DNA of 64,000 bases from positions 62,001 through 126,000 of the forward strand of contig CALUNU010000004.1 in the NCBI GenBank assembly GCA_944322095.1. The letters run 5' to 3'. The notes beneath the pieces are model-generated. The model searched no databases. It was given only the letters and a program-made list of their open reading frames with translations, and was not told the DNA's origin. The DNA is from an uncultured Alloprevotella sp. (GTDB taxonomy: Bacteria > Bacteroidota > Bacteroidia > Bacteroidales > Bacteroidaceae). The position numbers and the translations under genes were made by a program. This document shows positions 47,367-56,081 of this stretch, piece after piece (the first letter of the stretch is position 1; each line of letters starts with the position of its first letter).

Positions 47367-47681
47367 TCAGAGCTTGACGGCCGTACCCGTGAGGATGAGC
47401 ACGAACATCGAGCCGTCGCCGAAGCTGCTGATTTCGGCACCGATGCCAACGACGGCGTCGGCCCCCAGGGCTGCCGCGCGTGCTTCCAGTTCGCTGTATG
47501 CTTTGTCGCGCGTTTCCTGCAAAACGTCTTCGTATGCTTTGGAGCGACCGCCCACGAGGTTTTTCCAGCCGGCCATGATGTCGCGCACGACGTTCGTGCC
47601 GTAAATGCTTTCGGCCGTCACGATGCCCAGGTATTCGCGGATGGGGCGGCCTTCGAGGGTGGGAGTGGTGGAAAGAATCAT
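47367..47681 (-). CDS. YbjQ/UPF0145 family protein
   Basis: A 104-residue cytoplasmic protein of the heavy-metal-binding-like UPF0145 family, which forms pentamers and has no agreed function. Typical pieces are IREYLGIVTAESIYGTNVVRDI near the start, GRSKAYEDVLQETRDKAYSEL in the middle helix and GADAVVGIGAEISS before the last strand. It has no cysteine pair, so metal binding cannot be inferred. It starts 5 bases before rnhB in the direction of transcription. Confidence 0.93.
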   Translation of the reverse strand: MILSTTPTLEGRPIREYLGIVTAESIYGTNVVRDIMAGWKNLVGGRSKAYEDVLQETRDKAYSELEARAAALGADAVVGIGAEISSFGDGSMFVLILTGTAVKL

Positions 47682-47713
47682 GATTTCTGTTTATGGATGA
47701 TAAGAAAAACGAA

Positions 47714-47741
47714 GGGCAGGCCTTGCCGTGAAAGCCTGCCC
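47714..47741 (-). terminator. Terminator after sufS
   Basis: GGGCAGGC (47714-47721) pairs with GCCTGCCC (47734-47741), followed on the minus strand by TTCGTTTTTC. It lies nine bases beyond the sufS stop. Confidence 0.78.
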
Positions 47742-47749
47742 GGGTGTGC

Positions 47750-48988
47750 TTAGAACATTTTGCGCACGCGCTCGATGCCCTCGGCCAGGGCGTCCACTTC
47801 GGCCCGTGTGTTGTAGAGCGCGAACGAGGCCCGTGCCATGCCCTCGACGCCGCAGCGCTGCATGAGGGGTTGTGCGCAGTGGTGGCCCGTGCGTATGGCG
47901 ATGCCCAGGCGGTCGAGCAGCGTACCGAGGTCGAGGGGATGTATGTCGCCCACGTTGAAAGCCACGACGGCGTCCTTGTTGTCGGTTGTTCCGTAGAGCT
48001 TCATGCCCTTGATAGCGCCGAGACGTTCCATGGCGTAGCGCGTGAGGCGGCGTTCGTGGGCCGCGATGCGGTCCATGCCGAGGCGGTCCACGTAGTCGAG
48101 CGCCACGGCCAGCGCGTGCGAGGCCACATAGTCGGGGGTACCCGCCTCGAACTTATAGGGCAGGCCTTCGTAGGTTGTTTTCTCGAACGTGACGTGGGCT
48201 ATCATCTCGCCTCCGCCCTGATAGGGGGGCATGCGGTCCAGCAAGTCCTCGCGCCCGTAGAGCACGCCGATGCCTGTCGGGCCGTACACCTTGTGGCCGC
48301 TGAACGTGAGGAAGTCGCAGCCGAGCTCGCCCACGTCCACGCGGAAGTGGGGCACGCTTTGCGCCCCGTCCGCCAGGAAGAGCGCGCCGTGGGCGTGGGC
48401 CACGTCGGCCATGTGGCGCACGGGGTTCACCGTGCCCAGCACGTTGCTCACGTGGGCTGCACATACCAGGCGGGTGCGCGGGGTGAAGAGACGTTCGTAG
48501 GCGTCGAGCCGCAGGGCGCCGCTGTCGTCCATCGGAACGACCTTGATGACGATGCCTTTGCGCTCACGCAGCATCTGCCAGGGCACGATGTCGGAGTGGT
48601 GCTCCATGACGGTGAGTATCACTTCGTCGCCTTCGTGGAGCAGGGTCTCGCCCAGCGACGTGGCCACGAGGTTGAGGCTTTCGGTCGTGCCGCGCGTGAA
48701 GACGATTTCGGCCGCCGAGCGTGCTCCGATGAAGGCCCGCACGCGTTCGCGGGCCTGCTCGTGTAGCTCGGTGGCCTGTTGCGAGAGGAAGTGGACGCCG
48801 CGGTGCACGTTGGCGTTGACGGAATAATATTCGTTCACCATGGCCTCGACGACGCAGCGCGGCTTTTGGGTGGTGGCGGCGTTGTCCAGGTAGACGAGGG
48901 GGCGGCCGTACACCTCGCGGCTCAGGATAGGAAAGTCCGCGCGGACGGCGTCCACGTCATAGGGGGTGGTGTCAGTGGGAGCAGGCAT
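47750..48988 (-). CDS. sufS: Cysteine desulfurase SufS
   Basis: A 412-residue PLP enzyme that takes sulfur from cysteine for Fe-S assembly. The PLP lysine lies in TFSGHKVYGPTGIGVLYG near residue 230. The sulfur-accepting cysteine is in IRTGHHCAQPLMQRCG near 370. The N-terminal VRADFPILSREVYGRPLVYLDNAATTQKP is diagnostic of the SufS/CsdA group. It is last in the sufC-sufD-sufS run, 40 bases after sufD. Confidence 0.96.
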   Translation of the reverse strand: MPAPTDTTPYDVDAVRADFPILSREVYGRPLVYLDNAATTQKPRCVVEAMVNEYYSVNANVHRGVHFLSQQATELHEQARERVRAFIGARSAAEIVFTRGTTESLNLVATSLGETLLHEGDEVILTVMEHHSDIVPWQMLRERKGIVIKVVPMDDSGALRLDAYERLFTPRTRLVCAAHVSNVLGTVNPVRHMADVAHAHGALFLADGAQSVPHFRVDVGELGCDFLTFSGHKVYGPTGIGVLYGREDLLDRMPPYQGGGEMIAHVTFEKTTYEGLPYKFEAGTPDYVASHALAVALDYVDRLGMDRIAAHERRLTRYAMERLGAIKGMKLYGTTDNKDAVVAFNVGDIHPLDLGTLLDRLGIAIRTGHHCAQPLMQRCGVEGMARASFALYNTRAEVDALAEGIERVRKMF

Positions 48989-49028
48989 GTAGGTAGTTGT
49001 TTATGGGAAGTGGGCGTGGGGCGTCCGT

Positions 49029-50375
49029 TCATTTGCAGAGAGAGCAGCCGTTGCATTTCGTGAGGCGGCCGCGGAAGCGCATCTCCACGAGATACGACAG
49101 GCGTTCGCGCAGGCTCCCGATGCCCACGCGGCGCAGCACGTCGTTGACGAAGGCATGTTGCAGGAGCAGGCGGGCCTCGTGTTCCTCGATGCCGCGCTGG
49201 CGCATGTAGAACAAGGCGCTTTCGTCGAGCTTGCCCACCGTTGAGCCGTGGTTGCACTTGACGTCGTCGGCATAGATCTCGAGCATCGGCTGGGCAAAGG
49301 CCCGGGCCTCGTCCGAGGCGCAGAGGTTGGCGTTTGTTTGCTCCGAGAGGCTCTGCTGCGCCCCTTCTCGCACGAGCACCTTGCCGGCGTAGGCGCCCAC
49401 GGCGGCCCCGTCGAGCACATACTTGAAGAGCAGGTCGCTCGTGCAGCCGGGCGCCGCGTGGTCCACGAGCAGGTTGTTGTCGACGTGCTGGTGTCCGTCG
49501 GCGATGGCGGCTCCGTAGGCCGACGTCGTGGCGCCCTGTCCCAGCAGGCGCACGTCGGTGCGGTTGCACGTCAGCCCGTTGGTCAGCGTGATGGTGCCCA
49601 GCGCGGTGCGGCTGGCGGCCTGCTGCTCCACGTAGAGGTGCGAAAAGCGCGTGTTGGCCGTGTGCGTTTCCTCGACGGAGTAGAGGTCGAGCGAAGCCCC
49701 TTCCTCCACGTATGCCTCGACCACCTGCGTGGTGAGCATGGGCTGCCCGCTGCGTGCGTGGTCGCAGAAGAGCACGGCGCCCGCGGCTCCGCGCTCGGCC
49801 ACGACGACGACGCGGCGGTTGCTCATGAGCGGTGCCGTGCCGTCCGCCATGTTGACAATCTGCACGGGCGTCGCGGCCTGCGTGCCGGCGGCGATGCGCA
49901 CGACGAGGCCGTCCTGTGCCAGCAGCGTGTTGAGCGCCGTGAGGCCGTCGGGCGTGCGGGCCGCCGCGCGGTGGTAGTAGCGGTCGAGCCAGCCGGGCAT
50001 GGTGCGTTCCGCCTCGGCAAAGGTGAGCACCTGCACCCCTTCGCCTCCGTCGTTCCCGTCTGTCCGTTCGGGCGTCACGACGTCGCCTACGACGTAGCGC
50101 AGGCGGGTGTGCAGGTCGGGCACGTTGCAGCGGTAGCGGGCGTAGGGGTCGGCCCCCGGTGCCAGCCGGCGTAGGTTCAGTCCGTAGTCGGGGGCCAGGG
50201 CGGCCTCGACGTCGGTATATTTATAGCGCTCCGTGCGGCGGCCGGGCAGGCCCGTTGCGTCGAGCATGCGTGCCGCCTCGTCGCGCCGTGCGTTCAGCGG
50301 GTCGAGGCCGCAGCCCTCGTCGAGCAGGGTGCGCTGCGAGGCGAACAGGTCGAGATATTGCTGTATGCTGCTCAT
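49029..50375 (-). CDS. sufD: Fe-S cluster assembly protein SufD
   Basis: A 448-residue scaffold subunit of the SufBCD complex. The C-terminal family signature ADDVKCNHGSTVGKLDESALFYMRQRGI is present, with a later GIEEHEARLLLQHAFVNDVL. The beta-helix core includes ARSGQPMLTTQVVEAYVEEGASLDLYS. The C-terminus ends in the cysteine-rich CNGCSLC, a metal-binding-like tail seen in Bacteroidetes SufD as I recall. It starts 6 bases after sufC. Confidence 0.94.
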   Translation of the reverse strand: MSSIQQYLDLFASQRTLLDEGCGLDPLNARRDEAARMLDATGLPGRRTERYKYTDVEAALAPDYGLNLRRLAPGADPYARYRCNVPDLHTRLRYVVGDVVTPERTDGNDGGEGVQVLTFAEAERTMPGWLDRYYHRAAARTPDGLTALNTLLAQDGLVVRIAAGTQAATPVQIVNMADGTAPLMSNRRVVVVAERGAAGAVLFCDHARSGQPMLTTQVVEAYVEEGASLDLYSVEETHTANTRFSHLYVEQQAASRTALGTITLTNGLTCNRTDVRLLGQGATTSAYGAAIADGHQHVDNNLLVDHAAPGCTSDLLFKYVLDGAAVGAYAGKVLVREGAQQSLSEQTNANLCASDEARAFAQPMLEIYADDVKCNHGSTVGKLDESALFYMRQRGIEEHEARLLLQHAFVNDVLRRVGIGSLRERLSYLVEMRFRGRLTKCNGCSLCK

Positions 50376-50381
50376 GGGTCG

Positions 50382-51134
<753 letters not shown>

Positions 51135-51185
51135 ACGTTTGTCTGTTTGTCGTGGCGGGAGCCCCTTGGCCGCCCGCATAGCGGG

Positions 51186-51193
51186 CAAAATTA
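51186..51193 (-). promoter_or_regulatory. Probable -7 box of the suf operon
   Basis: The minus strand reads TAATTTTG, 52 bases upstream of the sufC ATG and downstream of the terminator of the preceding gene. No clear -33 box is seen. Confidence 0.45.
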
Positions 51194-51315
51194 CGCAATT
51201 ATTTCGACACGCGGGCCCCGCCCTGCTGAATTTACGCGCGCGTATATATATAAGGTGTGGCCTGCCGGTCTTTTGCCCGTGGCGCTTTGTTTCCATTGGG
51301 CGGGGGCAAGAAAAA

Positions 51316-51345
51316 GCCAGCCCCGGCGCACGGGCCGGGGCTGGC
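51316..51345 (-). terminator. Terminator after the GH84 gene
   Basis: A perfect 12-base-pair stem (51316-51327 with 51334-51345) is followed on the minus strand by CTTTTTCTTG. It lies 46 bases past the glycosidase stop, so it separates this gene from suf. Confidence 0.85.
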
Positions 51346-51390
51346 AGGCAGAGTAGGGGGAGATGTTTTCTTCGTAAAATAGGGCTTGGC

Positions 51391-54303
51391 TTAGAGGGCC
51401 ACCTTGGCCGTTTCTTCCCAGCCGTTGCCCTTCACCACGAGCACGTAGGCGCCCGTGGGCAGACCGGCCGTCGAAACGGAGCTTACGCCGCGCGACGAGG
51501 CCACCGTCAGTCCGTTGGCGGCTACGAGCTGTACGTCGCGTATGCCGTCGCGGCCGCTCACGGTGATCGTCTCGTTACCGATCTGGTATTTCAAGATGCC
51601 GGTGGCAGCCGTGGCGTTGTCAATGCCCGTCGAGCCGTTATCCACCTGTTCGATGCCGAAGATGAAGCTTTCGTCGCGGTTGCTTCCGGCGTCGGTGATG
51701 CGGTCGTCTTCGACGGTCCAGTATTCTGTGCCGCTTTCGCCTGCGTTTTGGATGGAGTAGAGGCCGCCCACTTCCGAGATGACGTACGTGTTCCACGTGG
51801 CGTCATAAGCGTTTGTGCCGAAGGCGCCCAGTTCGTTGACATAGCGGTTGTCGGCAGCGCTCACGAGCTTGTAGCGTCCCGTTTCGCTGTCGACGGTGAG
51901 CTTCCATTGCTGCGTCTTGCGCGAGTCGTTGGCCAGGCGTCCCTTGAACGTAGGCGTCTGTCCGCTGCCGCCGACGTTGTTGTTCGTCAAGTATTTGCCG
52001 TTGTAGGTGATGTACACCTCTTTCCCGTCTTCGAACATGGGATGTTTCACCTCGCCGCTCATGGGTACGATGTCAAAGACGAGGCTGCCTGTCGACCATT
52101 CGTTGTTGGAGCCCTGCTGGATGCGGTTGCCGTTCACCGTCCAGAACTTCTTGCCCGAGTTCCCGGCGTTCTGTATGGCATATTTACCGTTGAGGCGATA
52201 CACAACGTACGTGTGCCATACGGCTTCGTAGGGGTTGATTTCGTTCGACGCCGCAAAGGCACCGTTTTCGTTCAGGTATCGGTTGTCCTGTGCGTTGGTC
52301 ACCTTGTAGCGGTTCGTCGTGTAGTCCATCGAGATGTTCCACTCCTGCTTCTGCGGGTTGATGTTGTCGGCCGTGGCCGTGAACGTCGGGTAGCCGCCCA
52401 GCTGGCCCGGGTTGTTGTTGGTCAGGAAGCGGTCGCCCGATTTGATGTAGTAGCTGCCGTCTTCGAGCACCACGGCGGGGAATACGTCCCAATGCTCGTC
52501 GAAGTGGGCCTTATATTCGGCGATGGCGCGTCCCGTGACGCTTGCCAGGAACGGCTCCACATAGTTGGAGGCCACCGTGGGGTTGGGGTTCTTGATGGAG
52601 CCTTCGAAGTCGCGCGAGCGTATGCTCTTCTGCTCGGTTTCGAGCTCCTGCATCTCTTTGTAGAGCGTGATGAAGCCGTCGGGGTCGTTTGCGTCGATGC
52701 GGGCAAACAGGTCGATGAGCTTTTCGCCGCGCTGTGCCTGCAGCTTCATCACTTGGAGCCAGGGCTTGATCTCGTTCAGCATTTCGGGCTGGTCGTCCGA
52801 GGCCAGCAGCTCGTCGGCCGCGGCCACCATTTTTGTGAAGACGGCCTTGACGGCGGCAGCCTTCCCGGCGTCGTAGCCTTTGTCGATGCTTTCTTCGAAG
52901 GCGTTGGCCGGCTCGACGAAGTCGGGCGTTTCGCCCTCGCGGCGCAGGCCGTGGGTGGTGGTGCCCAGGTCGACGTTGCTCTCGCAGAACGTCTTGAACG
53001 CCTCGGCGTGTCCGGGCCAAAGGGCCTTGATGGCGCGTTCCCATGAAGCTTCGGCGTCATATTGCGTCATGTTCCACGTATAGTCGGCGATGCTGTAGAG
53101 TGAGACTTTCGATGCTTCGGCATATTCCATCGGGTTCGAGGCGAAGCCGCCGAGCTGCCCGGCGATGTTCAGGTCGTTGCCGTAGGTCTTGCCCATGAGC
53201 AGGTGCTCCGTGCAGTAGTCGCTCACGGGATAGTTGAGCCAGATAAAGGCGTTGCGTTCCAGGCGCGGGTTGATGTAGTCGAGGTCGGCCTTCTGTATCA
53301 TGTCGACCACGGAGTTGCCCGTCCACATGATGAGCACCTCCGGGTCGGTGTTCGAGCCGAGCGTGGTGAGATACTCGCCGCTGCCCGATACCCAGCCGCG
53401 GTTATACTCCGTGGGGCACATGATGAGCGGTTCCAGCCCGTGCTTGTGTATGAAGTTCTCCGTCACGTAGTTCAGCAGCTTGGCCTGTTCGGCGGGGTTG
53501 CCGCCGTTGCCCGATATGTCGTCGAAGAAAAGGGCGAACCTGCGGCAGCCCAGCTCATAGACGCTTTCCAGCTTGTCGATGACGTTCTGCCGGTCGGTGT
53601 CGTTCCATTGGATGTCCAGTCCCGGGTGGAGGGCCCAGACAAACTGCACCTTGTTCTTGTGGGCCTCCTCGATGAGGCGTTGCAGCCCGGCGGCCTCGGC
53701 GGCAGGATAGGGCTTGCGCCACTGGTTGCGGTGGTAGGGGTCGTCCTTGGGGCCGTAGATGTAGATGTTCATCTTGTTCTGGCCGTAAAATTCAAACTGG
53801 CGGATGCGGTCGGTCTCGCTCCACGGGTTGCCGTAGAAGCCTTCGATGACGCCGCGTTCGAGCACGGATGGATAGTCGGTCACGGTGACGCTCTGCACCT
53901 CGGGTTGCGAGGCCACTTGCAGGAACGTCTGCACGCCGTAGTAGGTGCCCGTCACGTCGTTGCCGGCGATGACCACGCGGTCGGCGCCCACGCTCAGGTA
54001 GTAGCCCTGTTCGTGTTCGGGGATGTTGGCCTCATATTCGGCCACGGCCTCGTCGCCGCGTTCGCCGATGACCAGCTCGACGCCGCCCTCGCCCGTCGTC
54101 AGGCTTTCTTTCAGCAGCGTCACGGCGTCGGCGTCGGCCTCGTCGGCCCCCACGAGGGTAAACGTCGTCGTGTTGTCAAAAGCTTTCCCTTCGCCCCACG
54201 TGATGTTCTGGGGCAGGGGGGACACCGTCACCTGCTGTGCCGCGGCCGGAAGCGTGGTCAGGCCGAATGCAAGGGCGGCTCCCAGGAGTAAGTAATTTTT
54301 CAT
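51391..54303 (-). CDS. Secreted GH84 beta-N-acetylglucosaminidase
   Basis: A 970-residue exported glycosidase acting on N-acetylglucosaminides, such as mucin or chitin-type glycans. The signal peptide is MKNYLLLGAALAFGLTTLPAAAQ. The N-terminal GH20b-like domain (about 24-150) is followed by the GH84 catalytic barrel with ERGVIEGFYGNPWSETDR and the catalytic aspartate pair in LFFDDISGNGG near residues 258-259. Two RICIN-like modules lie at about 618-740 and 757-885, with the repeated phrase FLTNNN / YLTNNN. The tail (LPTGAYVLVVKG) is of the type IX sorting kind. It is a single transcription unit with a strong promoter match upstream. Confidence 0.94.
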   Translation of the reverse strand: MKNYLLLGAALAFGLTTLPAAAQQVTVSPLPQNITWGEGKAFDNTTTFTLVGADEADADAVTLLKESLTTGEGGVELVIGERGDEAVAEYEANIPEHEQGYYLSVGADRVVIAGNDVTGTYYGVQTFLQVASQPEVQSVTVTDYPSVLERGVIEGFYGNPWSETDRIRQFEFYGQNKMNIYIYGPKDDPYHRNQWRKPYPAAEAAGLQRLIEEAHKNKVQFVWALHPGLDIQWNDTDRQNVIDKLESVYELGCRRFALFFDDISGNGGNPAEQAKLLNYVTENFIHKHGLEPLIMCPTEYNRGWVSGSGEYLTTLGSNTDPEVLIMWTGNSVVDMIQKADLDYINPRLERNAFIWLNYPVSDYCTEHLLMGKTYGNDLNIAGQLGGFASNPMEYAEASKVSLYSIADYTWNMTQYDAEASWERAIKALWPGHAEAFKTFCESNVDLGTTTHGLRREGETPDFVEPANAFEESIDKGYDAGKAAAVKAVFTKMVAAADELLASDDQPEMLNEIKPWLQVMKLQAQRGEKLIDLFARIDANDPDGFITLYKEMQELETEQKSIRSRDFEGSIKNPNPTVASNYVEPFLASVTGRAIAEYKAHFDEHWDVFPAVVLEDGSYYIKSGDRFLTNNNPGQLGGYPTFTATADNINPQKQEWNISMDYTTNRYKVTNAQDNRYLNENGAFAASNEINPYEAVWHTYVVYRLNGKYAIQNAGNSGKKFWTVNGNRIQQGSNNEWSTGSLVFDIVPMSGEVKHPMFEDGKEVYITYNGKYLTNNNVGGSGQTPTFKGRLANDSRKTQQWKLTVDSETGRYKLVSAADNRYVNELGAFGTNAYDATWNTYVISEVGGLYSIQNAGESGTEYWTVEDDRITDAGSNRDESFIFGIEQVDNGSTGIDNATAATGILKYQIGNETITVSGRDGIRDVQLVAANGLTVASSRGVSSVSTAGLPTGAYVLVVKGNGWEETAKVAL

Positions 54304-54403
54304 GGGAAATGGATATGTTTATTGTACGCTTGATTTTTCTCTGCGCGAAGCTGTGGCGGACGCATCCCGTATAAAAAGGAGCGTATCCGTGCAAACTACC
54401 CTG

Positions 54404-54434
54404 CAAATATAGCAAAAGGCGAGAGCCAAAGCAA
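54404..54434 (-). promoter_or_regulatory. Promoter of the GH84 gene
   Basis: The minus strand has TTG (54434-54432), a 20-base gap and TATATTTG (54411-54404), 100 bases upstream of the ATG. The -33 part lies in a segment that is tandemly duplicated. Confidence 0.65.
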
Positions 54435-54580
54435 GGAAAAATGTTTTTTTCACTTGCTTTGGCCGAGCCGCCCCCATATTCGCGCCAGCAAATGGGCAAA
54501 AGGCGAGAGCCAAAGCAAGGAAAAATGTTTTTTTCGCTTGCTTTGGCCTGGCCGCCCCCATGTTCGCGGGAGAAATCTGT
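54413..54580. repeat. Two tandem 84-base units with a CCAAAGCAAG hairpin
   Basis: Units start at 54413 and 54497 and share CAAAAGGCGAGAGCCAAAGC and AAGGAAAAATGTTTTTTTC, then CTTGCTTTGGCC and GCCGCCCCCAT. Within each, CCAAAGCAAG can pair with CTTGCTTTGG around a T-rich loop. The first unit overlaps the GH84 promoter. Confidence 0.85.
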
Positions 54581-54698
54581 GGGAAATGTCGTGCGCCGGG
54601 TCATCCGGGGGTCTCCCCCGCGGCGGGGCGGCGGGAAATGGATGTTCACCGCGTGCGGGCGGGGCGTGTTGCTGCGATGCTGGATGTCCGCTGCGTGA

Positions 54699-54720
54699 GA
54701 GACGCGATGAATCGCGTCTC
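54699..54720. repeat. Perfect copy of the GAGACGCGAT palindrome
   Basis: Arms GAGACGCGAT and ATCGCGTCTC are perfect around a GA centre. The flank TACGTGGCGG follows on the right, and iteron element copy 4 begins about 50 bases further on. Confidence 0.88.
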
Positions 54721-54769
54721 TACGTGGCGGATTTCCCCTGCGGGCGGGGCTGACTATGGCAGCCGTCCA

Positions 54770-55125
54770 TCCCTTGTGCGCTATATGGCAAACCGTTAAT
54801 GCGGACGCGCGGCTCCGTCCGCGTTTTAGCGTTGGAAAGGCGGCGGGGGTGGGGTGCCCGGGGCAATCCATCCCATGGATTGCGTTTTCCATCCCATGGA
54901 TCGGCCGATCCATCCCATGGAATTTTCGATCCAAGGCGTGTTTCAAGCGGAAAAACAGCCCCGGTTTGTGCCATATAGCGGCAAAAATCGCATTTTTGGG
55001 CAGCTCTGTGGCGGGCCGTCTGACGCATTCGTCTGAATATCAAGTCTTTCTGATTTTTGCGTATTTGCGGGCAGGAGAGCGGGCGCTCGAAAATATCGCA
55101 GCCATGGTGTTAAAATTCCGTTGCC
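54770..55125 (+). repeat. Dispersed 21-base-phased iteron element, copy 4
   Basis: CCATCCCATGGA starts at 54868, 54889 and 54910, exactly 21 bases apart. Left arm: GTGCGCTATATGGCAAACCG (54778-54797). Right arm: TGAATATCAAGTCTTTCTG and TTTTTGCGTATTTGCGGGC, ending with GGTGTTAAAATTCCG. A 60-residue frame (54854-55036) shares HPMD, FHPMD, SIQG and VPYSG with copy 3, but this may only reflect DNA similarity. Confidence 0.88.
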
Positions 55126-55159
55126 GGGAGCAATAAAATATCGCAAGAGGCTGTCGGCC

Positions 55160-55420
55160 CCGCAGGGGTCGCACTACTTTATAACCGCGGGTAAGCGAAG
55201 CGCGCCCGCGGAAAGGCCGGGCAAAAGGATATGGGCCCCAAGGGGGGTCCAACCATCGCGAGGATGCACCACTGCACTGCCCCTGCCCCCCCCGTCGCCA
55301 CCCGGCAGGCCTCGCGGCCGTTCGACCCCCTTGGGGTCGTATGGGAGTGGTGCGTCGGTTCCGCGGGTAAGCGAAGCGCGCCCGCGGTTATAGAATAGTG
55401 TGCCCCCCTTGGGGTCGTCA
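55160..55420 (-). repeat. Copies of the CCGCGGGT hairpin repeat, reverse orientation
   Basis: Two units (near 55180-55260 and 55320-55420) carry ATAACCGCGGGTAAGCGAAG followed by CGCGCCCGCGG, and CCCTTGGGGTCG. These are reverse-complement relatives of the 127-base tandem unit at 10521-11030. No gene is evident from 55136 to 55676. Confidence 0.8.
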
Positions 55421-55511
55421 GCTTCAACGCCATGCCATTCCCCCGCGCCGTTTTTCGCCCGGATGGCCCATGCGGAAAGGAATGTCGGGCGGGGCTGCTG
55501 CCCCGAGTGTG

Positions 55512-55534
55512 AAAGACGCTATAAATGTCGTCTC
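55512..55534. repeat. Decayed copy of the GAGACGCGAT palindrome
   Basis: AAGACGCTATAAATGTCGTC followed by TCTACGCAGCGG retains the outer arms and the right flank. It is followed by a repeated phrase, GGCCCATGCGGGAAGGAATG, also present just upstream. Confidence 0.65.
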
Positions 55535-55676
55535 TACGCAGCGGATGGCCCATGCGGGAAGGAATGTCGGGCGGGGCTGCTGCCCCGGGAGCTGAGACGC
55601 TTTTTCCCGTGGCATCTCCACAAAATCTTCCGTCGGAAGGTGTGGCCGCCGTGGTGCGCCGCGGCCGGCGGAAACC

Positions 55677-55707
55677 TTTGCCGCGTGGGATGAATGCGCT
55701 ATCTTTG
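55677..55707 (+). promoter_or_regulatory. Promoter of the riboswitch-nrdDG transcript
   Basis: TTTG (55677-55680), a 19-base gap and TATCTTTG (55700-55707) form the best match to the Bacteroidetes promoter consensus in the window. It lies just upstream of the cobalamin riboswitch. Confidence 0.8.
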
Positions 55708-55712
55708 CACCT

Positions 55713-55920
55713 GCGGAGCGCGAAGCCGTTCCGCCGTGACGGTTCCCGGGCCTCGGCCCGGGCTAAGAGGGAACGCCGTGCAAGTCGGCGACAGTACCCG
55801 CTGCTGTGAGTCCCCTTCTACAACCGGCCGGGCCACGTTTGCCACTGCGCTTCTTGTCCGAAGCGTGGGAAGGCGGCCCGCCGGGGGACGAGTCAGAAGA
55901 CCTGCCGCCACGTGTGAGCA
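55713..55920 (+). promoter_or_regulatory. Cobalamin riboswitch
   Basis: The core is recognised from GTGCAAGTCGGCGACAGTACC followed by CGCTGCTGTGAG and, near the 3' side, GGGAAGGCGGC and the B12 box AGTCAGAAGACCTGCC (55891-55906). Paired flanks GGTTCCC/GGGAAC and a CCCGGGCC/GGCCCGGG hairpin complete the P3-P6 region. It precedes nrdD by about 160 bases of GC-rich leader that can fold further. In this family adenosylcobalamin binding normally turns expression off. The control of a B12-independent reductase by B12 is a logical substitution switch. Confidence 0.93.
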
Positions 55921-56081
55921 TCAAGCGTCGGAAACCTTCGGGAGTTAAGGCTGACGAGACGCATGCACGTGCCGTTGCCCCGGCGGGGAGCGGCGCGCGC
56001 TGCCCGCCACCGGCCGCGTGGGAGCGGCTTTCCCGGAATTTCAGGACGGAAATTCCCACCCTTTTATCCTTTCATTCCCAC

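Noticed and set aside
55806..56081. N-terminal extension of nrdD from 55806
   Set aside because: The open frame crosses the cobalamin riboswitch and adds residues with no match to the ATP-cone; MSQHDIC at 56082 begins the recognised domain.
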